From NCBI RefSeq assembly GCF_900496975.1, contig NZ_UFQC01000035.1, positions 1 to 64,000 of the forward strand: a DNA stretch of 64,000 nt. The letters are read 5' to 3'. Of the stretch, positions 1 through 8,533 are shown piece by piece. Each line of letters begins with the position of its first letter. Position 1 is the stretch's first letter. The notes under the pieces were generated by a model that was not told the DNA's origin, did not search any database, and saw nothing but the letters and a program-made list of their open reading frames with translations. This stretch comes from Achromobacter veterisilvae. Lineage in GTDB: Bacteria; Pseudomonadota; Gammaproteobacteria; Burkholderiales; Burkholderiaceae_B. Both the position numbers and the translations under genes were made by a program.

Positions 1-159
1 GGCGCCGTCGCCGGGCCGCGGGTCCTGCGCCGCCCGCCGGGCGCGGGCGCGCCGCCACAGTACGAAGGACTCCAGCCCGATCAGCGCCAGCGTCACCCCG
101 TAGGCGCCCAGCAGGTAGGGACCGTGGCCCTGCATCGAGAACAGCGCATCCCAGCTCAT
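1..159 (-). CDS. ccmD: CcmD, heme exporter protein D (3' end beyond window)
   Basis: Small membrane protein of the CcmABCD heme-delivery system, which in known systems helps release holo-CcmE after CcmC loads heme on it. The frame opens at an ATG at 159 (MSWDALFSMQGHGPYLLGAY), has one membrane segment (about residues 15-34) and an Arg-rich tail typical of CcmD. It is still open at base 1, so the C-terminus is missing from the window. The start overlaps the ccmC stop as ATGA, so translation is probably coupled. Identification rests on position after ccmC, size and topology rather than a catalytic motif. Confidence 0.85.
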   Translation of the reverse strand, partial: MSWDALFSMQGHGPYLLGAYGVTLALIGLESFVLWRRARARRAAQDPRPGDGA

Positions 160-941
160 CGCGCCTCCCGCGGGGTTCGCGCGCGCGCGGCGCCCGGCTC
201 GCGCTCGGCGATGATGTCGCGCACCCGCGCCAGCGCCGCCGCCGCGCTGTAGAGCCAGAACGCCGCCACCATCAGCAGCATCGCCGCCACCATGATGTTC
301 GCCATGCTGGGCGCGGCGGTGAGGTTGATGGAGGCGCCCTGGTGCAGGGTGTTCCACCAGCGCACCGAGAAATAGATGATGGGCACGTTGATCACGCCGG
401 CCAGCAGCAGGATGGCGCCGCCGCGGTCGGCCCGCTGCGTATCTTCCGTGGCGGCCTGCAAGGCCATGAAGCCCAGATACAGGAAGAGCAGGATCAGTTC
501 CGAAGTCAGCCGCGCGTCCCAGACCCACCACGCGCCCCAGGTCGGCTTGCCCCACAGCGCGCCGGTCCACAGCGTCAGGAACGTGAACAGCGCGCCGGTG
601 GGCGCCAGCGCCCGCATCATCATGAACGACAGGCGGGTGTGGAAGACCAGCCCCAGCGCGGCATACAGGGCCATGACCAGGTACAGGAACATCGACATCC
701 AGGCCGCCGCCACGTGGATGAAGAGAATGCGGTAGACCTCGCCCTGCTGGCTGTCGGTGGGCGCCACGGCCAGCCCCACGTACAGCCCCGCGCAGGCCAG
801 CAGCGCGGCGGCCAGCGCCAGCCACGGGATCAGCCGGCCGGCCAGGGGGTAGAACAGCGCGGGCGAGGCATAGCGCAGCCAGCCGCCGCCGGCCGCGGAA
901 GCCGCGGGCGCGATGGAGTCCAGGGTGGGGTGCTTGTGCAT
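156..941 (-). CDS. ccmC: CcmC, heme-handling membrane protein
   Basis: Inner-membrane protein that presents heme on its periplasmic face and attaches it to CcmE for c-type cytochrome assembly. The 261-residue product has six predicted membrane segments and the tryptophan-rich signature WGAWWVWD at residues 135-142. The two His residues expected as axial heme ligands are visible: H76 in the first periplasmic loop and H200 in the segment WWNTLHQG. It lies 7 bp downstream of ccmB and overlaps ccmD by 4 bp. The N-terminus is about 15 residues longer than E. coli CcmC, so a slightly later start is possible. Confidence 0.95.
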   Translation of the reverse strand: MHKHPTLDSIAPAASAAGGGWLRYASPALFYPLAGRLIPWLALAAALLACAGLYVGLAVAPTDSQQGEVYRILFIHVAAAWMSMFLYLVMALYAALGLVFHTRLSFMMMRALAPTGALFTFLTLWTGALWGKPTWGAWWVWDARLTSELILLFLYLGFMALQAATEDTQRADRGGAILLLAGVINVPIIYFSVRWWNTLHQGASINLTAAPSMANIMVAAMLLMVAAFWLYSAAAALARVRDIIAEREPGAARARTPREAR

Positions 942-948
942 GGCGTCC

Positions 949-1626
949 TCAGTCCAGCGCCACGCGCAGCGCCGCCGAGGCGCTCCAGGGGCACAGCAGG
1001 ATGGCCAGGCACAGGCACGCGCCCAGTAGCGACAGTTGCGGCCCGGCGCCCATGCCCGCGTGCGCGGCCGATACCGCGCCCGCGCCGAAGATCAGGACCG
1101 GCACGTACAGGGGCAGCACCAGCAGCGGCAGCAGGGCGCCGCCGCGCAGCCCCAGCGTCAGCGCCGCGCCCAGCCCGCCCACCAGCGCCAGCGTGGGGGT
1201 GCCCAGCAGCAGCGACAGCGCGAGGATGCCGATGGCTTGCGGCGACAGGCCGAATTGCAGCGCCAGCACCGGGCTGGCCAGGATCAGCGGCAGGCAGCTA
1301 CTGAACCAGTGCGCCGCCAGCTTGGCGCCCACCAGCAGCGGCAGCGGGTGCGGCGACACCAGCAGTTGCTCCAGCGCGCCGTTGTCGTAGTCCTGCGCGA
1401 ACGGGCGGTTCAAGGTCAGCAGGACGCCCAGCAGGGCGCAGACCCACAGCACGCCCGGCCCGATCGCGGCGAGCAGCGCCGGGTCGGGCCCGACCGCCAG
1501 CGGGAACATCGTGCCCGCCACGACAAAGAACAGGGTGGCGCCCAGCGTGTCCGCCGGCCGTCTCCAGGCCAGCCGGATTTCACGCAACGCCAACTGCGAC
1601 AGCGTAGCCAGCATCCGCGTAGTCAT
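949..1626 (-). CDS. ccmB: CcmB, heme exporter permease subunit
   Basis: Membrane subunit of the CcmAB ABC complex, which drives release of holo-CcmE from CcmC. 225 residues, about six hydrophobic segments, and the family-typical N-terminus ([16 protein letters not shown] followed by a hydrophobic run ending FPLAVGPD). The frame overlaps ccmA by 47 bp. An in-frame ATG four codons later (1614) is a possible alternative start that still overlaps. Part of the nap-ccm operon. Confidence 0.93.
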   Translation of the reverse strand: MTTRMLATLSQLALREIRLAWRRPADTLGATLFFVVAGTMFPLAVGPDPALLAAIGPGVLWVCALLGVLLTLNRPFAQDYDNGALEQLLVSPHPLPLLVGAKLAAHWFSSCLPLILASPVLALQFGLSPQAIGILALSLLLGTPTLALVGGLGAALTLGLRGGALLPLLVLPLYVPVLIFGAGAVSAAHAGMGAGPQLSLLGACLCLAILLCPWSASAALRVALD

Positions 1627-2257
1627 CCATGTCCAGGGTTTGGGTGTGGGCGGCGGCCGTGCCCGGCACGCGGTGCGACGCCAACACGGCGGCGCCGCCG
1701 GCGCCCAGGTGGGCGTCCAGCGCCGCGCGCAGTTGCTCCAGGCTCACGGCGTCCAGCCCGGCGTCGGGCTCGTCCAGCAGCCACAGGGGCTTGCCGCCCA
1801 GCACGACCGCCGCGAGCGCCAGCCGCCGGCTCTGTCCCTGGGACAGGCGCAGGGCCGGGACATCGGCGCAGCGGTCCAGGCGCCAGTCGCGCAGCGTTGC
1901 CGCGATGCGCGTTTGCGGCTGGGGCGTGCCGGCCACGTGCAGGGCGCAGCGCAGGTTCTCGGCGGCGCTCAGTTCGCCGCACAGGCCGTTGCCGTGCGCC
2001 AGGAACGCCATGCGGGCGAAGTATTCCGAGGGGTTGCGGCGTGCGTCCGCGCCGTGCCAGAGCACGCTGCCCGACAGCGGCCGCAGCAGGCCGGCCAGCA
2101 TGCGCAGCAGGCTGGTCTTGCCGCTGCCGTTGGCGCCGCGCACGTGCAGCAGTTGCCCGGCGTGCAGTTCGAAATCCACCGGCGCCGGCTGGCCGCCGCG
2201 GCGGCTGACGAGGCCGCGCGCGGACAGGACGGGCGGCGGCGCGTCAGCGGGACGCAT
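1580..2257 (-). CDS. ccmA: CcmA, heme exporter ATP-binding subunit
   Basis: ATPase of the CcmAB complex in cytochrome c maturation. 225 residues with Walker A GANGSGKT at 41-48, ABC signature LSQGQ at 138-142 and Walker B LWLLDEP at 158-164, spaced as in the short CcmA family. The start overlaps the end of napC by 14 bp, which joins the ccm genes directly to the nap genes. That arrangement (napC then ccmA) is known from E. coli and other nap clusters and ensures heme export whenever nap cytochromes are made. Confidence 0.95.
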   Translation of the reverse strand: MRPADAPPPVLSARGLVSRRGGQPAPVDFELHAGQLLHVRGANGSGKTSLLRMLAGLLRPLSGSVLWHGADARRNPSEYFARMAFLAHGNGLCGELSAAENLRCALHVAGTPQPQTRIAATLRDWRLDRCADVPALRLSQGQSRRLALAAVVLGGKPLWLLDEPDAGLDAVSLEQLRAALDAHLGAGGAAVLASHRVPGTAAAHTQTLDMDDYADAGYAVAVGVA

Positions 2258-2882
2258 GCGCGGCCTCTTTGCCGGTCCCCGCCGGTTCCGGCGCCAGCGA
2301 GGTCTGGCCGGGCGGTATGTTGGGCAGCTTGTGGGCGATGCCCTTGTGGCAGTCGATGCAGGTCTTGCTCTTGTCGGCCAGGTAGGTGGAATGCATGTTC
2401 TGCGCGCGCACGCTCTGGCGCGTGAAGTCCATGTAGTCGTAGTTGTGGCAGTTGCGGCATTCCAGCGAATCGTTGGCCTTGAAACGGGCCCATTCGTGCC
2501 GGGCCAGTTCCAGGCGCTTGTCCACGAATTTTTCGCGCGTGTCGATGGTGCCGAAGATCTTGCCCCACACTTCCTTGGACGCCTGCATCTTGCGGGCGAT
2601 CTTGTCGGTCCAGTTGTGCGGCACGTGGCAGTCCGAGCACAGCGCCCGCACGCCCGAGCGGTTGGTGAAGTGGATGGTGCCCTTCAGTTCGGCGTACACG
2701 TTGTCGCGCATCTCGTGGCAGCCCGTGCAGAACTTCTCGGTATTGGTGAGCTCCATGGCGGTGTTGAAGGCGCCCCAGAACAGGATGCCGCCGATGAACC
2801 CGCCCACCGTCAGGAAGCCCAGGCTGAAGTGCACGCTGGGCCGGCGGATGATGTTCCAGTAGCGCTTGATGAGTTCGACCAT
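2244..2882 (-). CDS. napC: NapC, tetraheme quinol dehydrogenase
   Basis: Membrane-anchored cytochrome c that takes electrons from quinol and passes them to NapB/NapA in the periplasm. 212 residues: one N-terminal anchor (about 20-38) followed by four CXXCH heme sites at 52-56, 82-86, 142-146 and 175-179, the NapC/NirT pattern. No napG or napH is present, so NapC is the expected quinol route in this operon. It starts 16 bp after napB and overlaps ccmA by 14 bp. Confidence 0.97.
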   Translation of the reverse strand: MVELIKRYWNIIRRPSVHFSLGFLTVGGFIGGILFWGAFNTAMELTNTEKFCTGCHEMRDNVYAELKGTIHFTNRSGVRALCSDCHVPHNWTDKIARKMQASKEVWGKIFGTIDTREKFVDKRLELARHEWARFKANDSLECRNCHNYDYMDFTRQSVRAQNMHSTYLADKSKTCIDCHKGIAHKLPNIPPGQTSLAPEPAGTGKEAAHASR

Positions 2883-2898
2883 GGCTGCCTCCGGTGCC

Positions 2899-3375
2899 TT
2901 ACTTCTTGTCGGACGCCGGAGCGGTCAGGCGCTTGAGGATCACGTCGATGTCCTGGTAGGTGTTGGTCACCAGCGGCTTGGCCTCGGCCTGGGGCACGTG
3001 GCACTGCACGCAGAAGTAGCGGCGCGGCGATACCTCCGCCAGCACGTTGCTGTCGCGGTCCATGTAGTGGGTCACGCTAAGCGGCGGCGCCTGGGTTTCC
3101 TCGGTGTTGACCCGCGCATGACAGGCCAGGCAGCGGTTGAAGTTCTTGTCGATCTGGTAGCCGTCGATCTTGTGCGGGATGGTGGGCGGCTGCATCGAAT
3201 ACGTGCGCATCCGCTTGATGTCCTTGTTTTCGACCGGGCTGATGAGCGGCGGATCGGTCTCCTCGGCCACGGGCGTGGGGCCGCGCATCGGGTCTTCCAC
3301 TTCCAGCGGCGGCGCCGCCCACGCGGCGGAACCGAGGACGGCACACAAGGCGAAGGTGAGGGCGCGTAGGTTCAT
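2899..3375 (-). CDS. napB: NapB, diheme electron-transfer subunit
   Basis: Small periplasmic cytochrome c of the nitrate reductase, passing electrons from NapC to NapA. The 158-residue product begins with a Sec signal peptide (hydrophobic to about residue 20, cleavage after AWA) and has heme motifs CLACH at 82-86 and CVQCH at 122-126. The ATG at 3375 is chosen because it yields the signal peptide. The frame is open far upstream, but that extension runs antisense-like through napA in another frame and is not coding. Gap to napA is 20 bp. Confidence 0.95.
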   Translation of the reverse strand: MNLRALTFALCAVLGSAAWAAPPLEVEDPMRGPTPVAEETDPPLISPVENKDIKRMRTYSMQPPTIPHKIDGYQIDKNFNRCLACHARVNTEETQAPPLSVTHYMDRDSNVLAEVSPRRYFCVQCHVPQAEAKPLVTNTYQDIDVILKRLTAPASDKK

Positions 3376-3395
3376 GGCTGTCTCCGGTTCGCCTT

Positions 3396-5897
3396 TCAGA
3401 CCTTGACGATCTTGACCGCGCACTTCTTGAAGTCGGTCTGGAACGAGATGGGGTCGGTGGCGTCCAGCGTGACCTTGTTGATCAACTGGCCGGCGTCGAA
3501 CCAGGGCACGAAGACCAGGCCGCGCGGCGGCTTGTCGCGTCCGCGCGTTTCCAGGCGCGTGCGCATCTTGCCGCGCCGCGACACGATTTCGACCTCGACG
3601 CCGCGCCGCAGGCCCATTTCCTGCGCGTCGTCCGGATGCATGAAACAGACCGCGTTGGGGAAGGCCTTGTACAGCTCCGGCACGCGCCGCGTCATGGAGC
3701 CGGAGTGCCAGTGCTCCAGCACGCGCCCGGTCGACAGCCAGAACGGATATTCCTTGTCCGGCGATTCGGCGGGCGGCTCGTAGGGCAGGGCGTAGATGAT
3801 GGCGCGGCCGTCCGGGTTGCCGTAGAACTCGAAGCCGGTGCCCGGCTTCACATAGGGGTCGCTGCCCTCGCGGTAGCGCCACAGCGTTTCCTTGCCCTTG
3901 ACCACCGGCCAGCGCAGGCCGCGGACCTCGTGGTACGTATCGAAGGGCGCCAGGTCGTGGCCGTGGCCGCGGCCGAATTCGGCGTATTCCTCGAACAACC
4001 CCTTCTGCGCATAAAAGCCGAAGGCGTCGGATTCCTGGTTGGCGTAGTCCTTGTCGCGCTCGGTGTTCGGATACCGGTTGACCTTGCCGTTGGCGAACAG
4101 CACGTCGAACAGCGTCTTGTCGCGATACTCGGGCTTCTTGGCCAGCAGGTCGGCGGGCCAGACTTCCTCGACCTTGAAGCGCTTGGAGAATTCCATCAAT
4201 TGCCACAGGTCGGAGCGGGCCTGGCCGGGCGCGTCGACCAGTTGGTGCCAGAACTGGGTGCGGCGTTCCGCGTTGCCGTAGGCGCCTTCCTTTTCGACCC
4301 ACATCGCCGCCGGCAGGATCAGGTCGGCGGAGATGGTCGTGACCGTGGGATAGGCGTCCGACACCACGATGAAGTTCTCGGGGTTGCGGTAGCCGGGCAG
4401 GCCTTCGTTCATCAGGTTGGCGGCGGCCTGCATATTGTTGTTGACCATCACCCAGTAGGCGTTGATCTGGCCGTCCTTGAGCATGCGGTTCTGCAGCACG
4501 GCGTGCGCGCCCACCTTGCCGGGGATGGTGCCGTCGGGCAACTGCCACAGTTCTTCGGCGTGGGCGCGGTGCTTGGGATTGGTCACCACCAGGTCGGCCG
4601 GCAGCCGGTGCGAGAACGTGCCCACTTCGCGGGCGGTGCCACAGGCCGAGGGCTGGCCCGTCAGCGAGAACGGGCTGTTGCCCGGCGTGGAGATCTTGCC
4701 CGTCAGCAGGTGGATGTTGTAGACCATGTTGTTGGCCCACACGCCGCGCGTGTGCTGGTTGAAGCCCATGGTCCAGAAGGACGTGACGCGCACCTTCGGA
4801 TCGGCGTAAAGCTCGGCCAGGTCCTGCAACTGCTTCTTGGGCACGCCGCTCAGTTTGGACGTGTAGTCCAGGTCGTACTTGGAGACGAACTTGGCGAACT
4901 CGTCGTAGGTGATGGGACGCGAGCCGCCGGCCTTGTCGGCGTTCTTGGCGGCCTTCTGCAAGGGATGGTCGGGGCGCAGCCCGTAGCCGATGTCCGCGTT
5001 GCCTTCGTGGAACACCGTGTGCTTGTCCACGAAGTCGCGGTTCACGCGCTTGGTCTGGATGATGTGGTTGGCGATGTAGTTCAGGATCGCCAGGTCGGTC
5101 TGCGGGGTGAAGGTCAGGGTCAGGTCGGCCAGCTCGTACGAGCGGTGCTCGAACGTGGAGAGCACGGCCACCTTGGTCTTGGGCGCGGACAGGCGGCGGT
5201 CGGTGACGCGGGTCCAGAGGATGGGGTGCATCTCCGCCATGTTCGAGCCCCACAGCACGAAGGCGTCGGCGTTCTCGATGTCGTCATAACAGCCCATGGG
5301 TTCGTCGGCGCCGAAGGTGCGCATGAAGCCCACCGCGGCCGAGGCCATACAGTGCCGCGCGTTCGGGTCCAGGTTGTTGGACCGGAAGCCTGCCTTCATC
5401 AGCTTGAGCGCGGCGTAGCCTTCCCAGACCGTCCATTGCCCCGAGCCGAACATGCCCACGGCTTCCGGGCCCTTGTCCTTGAGCACCCGCTTGAACTGCT
5501 CGGCCATGACGTCGAAGGCCTGGTCCCAGGACACCGGCGCGAACTCGCCGTCCTTGGCGTACTTGCCGTCCTTCATGCGCAAAAGCGGCTGGGTCAGCCG
5601 GTCGTTGCCGTACATGATCTTGGACAGGAAATAGCCCTTGACGCAGTTCAGCCCCTTGTTCACCTCGGCGTTGAAATCGCCGTGCGTGGCCACGACCTGG
5701 TTGTCCTTCACCGCGACGTTCACGCCGCAGCCGGTCCCGCAGAACCTACAGGGCGCCTTGGACCACTTCAGCTTGGCGGCCTCGGATTCGGTGACGATGT
5801 TCTGCGTGTAGCCGACGATGGGAATGCCGGCCACGGTGGCGGCCGCCGCGGCGGCGGATTGCTTGATGAAGTCTCTACGAGCCATTGCCATCGTCAA
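3396..5897 (-). CDS. napA: NapA, periplasmic nitrate reductase catalytic subunit
   Basis: Molybdoenzyme that reduces nitrate to nitrite in the periplasm. 833 residues. A twin-arginine signal (ARRDFIKQ at 6-13) directs export after cofactor insertion. The [4Fe-4S] ligands are C50, C53, C57 and C85, and the Mo-ligating cysteine is C183 in RHCMASA, followed by the Nap block VGFMRTFG. Length and long stretches agree with E. coli NapA as I recall it. The start overlaps napD by 23 bp. ATGs at codons 3 and 5 are alternatives that keep the Tat motif. Confidence 0.98.
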   Translation of the reverse strand: MTMAMARRDFIKQSAAAAAATVAGIPIVGYTQNIVTESEAAKLKWSKAPCRFCGTGCGVNVAVKDNQVVATHGDFNAEVNKGLNCVKGYFLSKIMYGNDRLTQPLLRMKDGKYAKDGEFAPVSWDQAFDVMAEQFKRVLKDKGPEAVGMFGSGQWTVWEGYAALKLMKAGFRSNNLDPNARHCMASAAVGFMRTFGADEPMGCYDDIENADAFVLWGSNMAEMHPILWTRVTDRRLSAPKTKVAVLSTFEHRSYELADLTLTFTPQTDLAILNYIANHIIQTKRVNRDFVDKHTVFHEGNADIGYGLRPDHPLQKAAKNADKAGGSRPITYDEFAKFVSKYDLDYTSKLSGVPKKQLQDLAELYADPKVRVTSFWTMGFNQHTRGVWANNMVYNIHLLTGKISTPGNSPFSLTGQPSACGTAREVGTFSHRLPADLVVTNPKHRAHAEELWQLPDGTIPGKVGAHAVLQNRMLKDGQINAYWVMVNNNMQAAANLMNEGLPGYRNPENFIVVSDAYPTVTTISADLILPAAMWVEKEGAYGNAERRTQFWHQLVDAPGQARSDLWQLMEFSKRFKVEEVWPADLLAKKPEYRDKTLFDVLFANGKVNRYPNTERDKDYANQESDAFGFYAQKGLFEEYAEFGRGHGHDLAPFDTYHEVRGLRWPVVKGKETLWRYREGSDPYVKPGTGFEFYGNPDGRAIIYALPYEPPAESPDKEYPFWLSTGRVLEHWHSGSMTRRVPELYKAFPNAVCFMHPDDAQEMGLRRGVEVEIVSRRGKMRTRLETRGRDKPPRGLVFVPWFDAGQLINKVTLDATDPISFQTDFKKCAVKIVKV

Positions 5898-6192
5898 TCT
5901 CCTCGTTCATCGCTTCCAGCGTGTCGGCGTGCTGGTAGACCAGCGCCGAAGCCAGCACGCCATCCAGGCGCTGGATCTCCGAGATCCGGGCCATCATGTC
6001 GTCGGTGGAGGGGGCTTCCAGCGTGACCACCAGTTTCCCGGTATCGGAAGCGCCATGGATTTCCGCTCCGGCGATCGCGAGGATCGCCTGGCGGACGTCG
6101 GGCAGGCGGCGCGGCGTGGCGTGCACCACCATGCTGGCGATATGCAGCTCTGGCGGCGCCACGGAAGGCGCGGAATGGGGAAGGGCGGACAT
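5875..6192 (-). CDS. napD: NapD, NapA-specific chaperone
   Basis: Cytoplasmic chaperone that binds the NapA Tat signal and delays export until the Mo-bis-MGD and Fe-S cofactors are in place. 105 residues with the NapD ferredoxin-like pattern: a first strand [11 protein letters not shown], then GAEIHG and KLVVTLEA. The C-terminus overlaps napA by 23 bp and is rich in acidic residues. It lies 23 bp downstream of napE. Confidence 0.93.
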   Translation of the reverse strand: MSALPHSAPSVAPPELHIASMVVHATPRRLPDVRQAILAIAGAEIHGASDTGKLVVTLEAPSTDDMMARISEIQRLDGVLASALVYQHADTLEAMNEEIDDGNGS

Positions 6193-6215
6193 GGAAGGGG
6201 TTCCGTCGCTTCGTA

Positions 6216-6374
6216 TCAGCTACCCGGGGGGCCGGCGAAAAGCTGATAGAACCAGACGATGAAGCCGTAGCCCGCCACGATGATGACCGACAGGACGGGG
6301 GCCATGACTGCCGTCAGGAACAGGAAACTCCGAAGTTCCTGCGGCTTGGTGTAGCCATCAGACTCGTTTTGCAC
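6216..6374 (-). CDS. napE: NapE, small membrane protein of the nap operon
   Basis: 52-residue protein with one long membrane segment (about residues 17-45) starting VQNESDGYTKPQELRSF, the NapE family pattern. Its biochemical role is not established; it is found at the head of nap operons. The GTG start at 6374 is supported by the Shine-Dalgarno GCGAGG at 6381-6386, six bases upstream. First gene of the nap-ccm operon. Confidence 0.88.
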   Translation of the reverse strand: MQNESDGYTKPQELRSFLFLTAVMAPVLSVIIVAGYGFIVWFYQLFAGPPGS

Positions 6375-6442
6375 ACACCACCTCGCTACGACGTTGGGGC
6401 ATTGCGTTAACGTGCGGATGTCGAAGTTTTTAGCAGATGGGT

Positions 6443-6456
6443 TTGATCGGCGTCAA
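6443..6456 (-). promoter_or_regulatory. FNR/Anr-type site for the nap operon
   Basis: TTGAT-CGGC-GTCAA (plus-strand reading) differs from the FNR consensus TTGATNNNNATCAA at one base. It is centred 75 bp upstream of the napE GTG. An FNR-activated start at the usual 41.5 bp from the centre would fall near 6408 and leave a leader of about 34 bases. Oxygen-controlled expression of nap fits known biology; the -10 element is not obvious by eye. Confidence 0.7.
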
Positions 6457-6524
6457 TGTTGCGGCACGGCGTAAATACGGGATATTTCGCTATATATTCA
6501 AGTACATAACGATGCCGGAATGAC

Positions 6525-6556
6525 CGGCGGCCGGACGGAAAATCCGCCGGCCGCCG
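6525..6556 (-). terminator. Strong GC hairpin after the BKACE gene
   Basis: Perfect 10-bp arms (6525-6534 with 6547-6556), extended by an inner 3-bp pairing after a one-base bulge, with a loop of AAAAT. It lies 23 bp beyond the stop of the gene ending at 6579 and upstream of the nap promoter, where a terminator would be expected. No U-run follows on the minus strand, so this may be a non-canonical terminator or an mRNA 3' end stabiliser. Confidence 0.5.
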
Positions 6557-6578
6557 CAGGGTTTCCGCGGGCGGCGCG

Positions 6579-7472
6579 CTAGCCGATCGCGCCGTAGATT
6601 TGGCGGGCGTCGGCCGCCGTGGCCAGCGGCCGTCCCAAGGCCTGCGCGCCTTGCGCCGCCTGCCGCACCAGCGCCGCATTGCCGGGCGCGAGGCTGCCGT
6701 CGCGCAGCTTCAGGTTGTTCTCGAAACCGACGCGCATGTGGCCGCCGAACGCCGCGGCCGTCGCGACGCAGGCGTTTTCCTCGGGGCCGAAGGCGCAGAC
6801 GGCCCAGGGCAGGGAGTGGTCATACGCGGCCAGGAAGGGCAGCAGGTCGTAGGCCGACGAGGTCTGGCCCGCGCTGTAGCGGCCCAGCACGAACAGCACC
6901 GACCACGCGCCGGGCGGCACCAGCCCGCGCTGCCGCAGCGCCTGCCAGCGGCGCACGTCGCCTTCGTCGTACAGGATGATCTGCGTCATGATGCGGCGCT
7001 CGGCCAGCCAGGCCAGGAAGGCAGCCAGTTCGGCTTCAGGAATGTCCGGCACGGCGATCTCGCGCAGCCCGATGGAGACGGCCTCGGGCCGCAGCTCGCG
7101 CACCAGGGCGATCTGCTCGGCCGCCTGGTAGACGCCGGCGGCCTCGCTGGTCACCTGCACCAGCAATTCATCGCCCACGGCGCCGCGCACGGCGGCCAGC
7201 GCGTCGCGGTAGGCCTGCGCGTCCAGCAGGTGGCTGCCGTCGGGCTTGCGCACGTGCATGTGCATCATGGCGGCGCCCGCGTCCAGGCAGGCGCGGGCCT
7301 CGCGCGCCAGGGCGGCCGCGGTCAGCGGCACGGCCGGATGGTCGGCGGCCTGTTTATAGGCGCCGTTGGGCGCCACGGTGATGACGACGGGGGAGTCGGC
7401 CAGCGCGGCGCGGGCGAGGGGGGCGGTACTCACGGGACTACCTTCGTGGTTGGGGTGGCCCGGCGGGTTCAT
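6579..7472 (-). CDS. BKACE-family beta-keto acid cleavage enzyme (DUF849)
   Basis: Members condense a beta-keto acid with acetyl-CoA, giving acetoacetate and a new acyl-CoA. 297 residues, TIM-barrel family length. The metal-binding HxH pair is H71/H73 in MHMHVRKPDG, and the C-terminal signature GGHMRVGFENN carries E251. The ATG at 7472 overlaps the stop of the upstream dehydrogenase gene (ATGA). Pairing with a 3-hydroxyacyl dehydrogenase suggests a 3-hydroxy acid is first oxidised to the beta-keto acid this enzyme cleaves. The substrate cannot be read from the sequence; carnitine-type or related short 3-hydroxy acids are possibilities. Confidence 0.88.
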   Translation of the reverse strand: MNPPGHPNHEGSPVSTAPLARAALADSPVVITVAPNGAYKQAADHPAVPLTAAALAREARACLDAGAAMMHMHVRKPDGSHLLDAQAYRDALAAVRGAVGDELLVQVTSEAAGVYQAAEQIALVRELRPEAVSIGLREIAVPDIPEAELAAFLAWLAERRIMTQIILYDEGDVRRWQALRQRGLVPPGAWSVLFVLGRYSAGQTSSAYDLLPFLAAYDHSLPWAVCAFGPEENACVATAAAFGGHMRVGFENNLKLRDGSLAPGNAALVRQAAQGAQALGRPLATAADARQIYGAIG

Positions 7473-8431
7473 GGCTGGATCTCCGGCAGTTCCGGCGCGA
7501 TCAGGTCCAGCCCGGCGCGCAGCAGCCGGTCATAGCGCTCGCGCTCGGCCGCGATGGCCTCGGGCGTCCAGGCGTAGAAGCCTTCGCCGACCTTCATGCC
7601 GTGCCGGCCGTCCTGCGCGCGCTCGGTCAGGCAGCGCGCCGGCCGGTCGGAATTGCAGAAGGTGGGGTACATGGTCGCGCCGGCGGCGGCGTGCACGTCG
7701 ATGCCCGCGTGGTCGCGCTGCATCACGGGGCCGGCCGCCAGGAATCGGAAGCCGAAACCGAAGCGCACGGCCGCGTCCACGTCCTCCGGCGACGCGATGC
7801 CGCGGTCGATGAGGTCGAAGGCTTCGCGCGACAGCGCGTGCTGCAATCGGTTGGCGAGAAAGCCGGGCAGGTCCTGGCCCACCTTCACCGGCACGCTGCC
7901 GCAGCGCCGCATGAAGGCGATGAGCGTGTCGGCGCAGGCGGAGTCGCTGGCTTCGCCCAGCACCACTTCGACCAGCGGCACCAGGTGCGCCGGCATGAAG
8001 AAATGCAGGCCCAGCATGCGGCCGCGCGTGGCCAGGCCCTGGCCGATGGCGCTGATCGGGAAGCTGGAGCTGTTGCTGGCGAGGATGGCGTCCGGCCGGG
8101 CGCGCCGTTCCAGGTCCGCGAACAGCGCCTGCTTGATGTCCAGGCGCTCGGGAACGCACTCGATGACCAGGTCCACGCCGGACCAGTCCACCGCGTCCAG
8201 GTCCGGCGCCGTGGCCAGCAGGGCCGCGTTGTCCTTGCGGCCGATGGTGTCCAGGTTCCCGGCGACCCGGGCGGGCAGGCCCGCCGCGCGCCCGGCGTCC
8301 GGCTCGATCACCGTCGTCCGGCAGGACGCGCGGGTCAAGACCACGGCGACGTCGGCGCCCATCGTGCCGCCGCCCACCACCACCGCGTGCGCCGCGCCCG
8401 GATTGGGCAGCGCTTTCGCGTCCGTCTGCAT
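7469..8431 (-). CDS. 3-hydroxyacyl-CoA dehydrogenase family NAD-dependent oxidoreductase
   Basis: Oxidises a 3-hydroxy acid or 3-hydroxyacyl-CoA to the 3-keto form with NAD. 320 residues: Rossmann motif GGGTMG at 20-25, the acidic residue after strand 2 (IEPD), the SNSSS segment near 119-123, and the catalytic His H143 in LGLHFFMPAH with downstream VPLVEVV. The family includes 3-hydroxybutyryl-CoA, carnitine and L-gulonate dehydrogenases. The adjoining BKACE gene makes a free 3-hydroxy acid or carnitine-like substrate more likely than a fatty acyl-CoA (inference). Divergent from the LysR gene at 8534. Confidence 0.85.
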   Translation of the reverse strand: MQTDAKALPNPGAAHAVVVGGGTMGADVAVVLTRASCRTTVIEPDAGRAAGLPARVAGNLDTIGRKDNAALLATAPDLDAVDWSGVDLVIECVPERLDIKQALFADLERRARPDAILASNSSSFPISAIGQGLATRGRMLGLHFFMPAHLVPLVEVVLGEASDSACADTLIAFMRRCGSVPVKVGQDLPGFLANRLQHALSREAFDLIDRGIASPEDVDAAVRFGFGFRFLAAGPVMQRDHAGIDVHAAAGATMYPTFCNSDRPARCLTERAQDGRHGMKVGEGFYAWTPEAIAAERERYDRLLRAGLDLIAPELPEIQP

Positions 8432-8488
8432 GGTTTGCTCCTTGTCTGAAAACTACGCTGGGGCCGAGTGTAGAGAAGCCGGTTTGAT

Positions 8489-8532
8489 TGATGAATCAGA
8501 TTTTTTGGATAGAATGATCTTTAAATCAGATC
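8489..8532. promoter_or_regulatory. Candidate LysR operator region in divergent intergenic
   Basis: The 102-bp gap between the dehydrogenase and the LysR gene contains the inverted repeat TGAT-GA-ATCA at 8489-8498. A directly repeated ATCAGAT occurs at 8495-8501 and 8525-8531, exactly 30 bp apart. AT-rich sequence between them suits overlapping divergent promoters. Binding by the adjacent LysR protein is inferred from position. Confidence 0.4.
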
Positions 8533-8533
8533 A

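Noticed and set aside
3376-5253. 5' extension of the napB frame through napA
   Set aside because: The extension is Arg/Pro/His-rich noise; the signal peptide and heme motifs place the start at 3375.
3636-6026. Long plus-strand frame opposite napA
   Set aside because: Antisense shadow of a clearly identified gene, with no motif.
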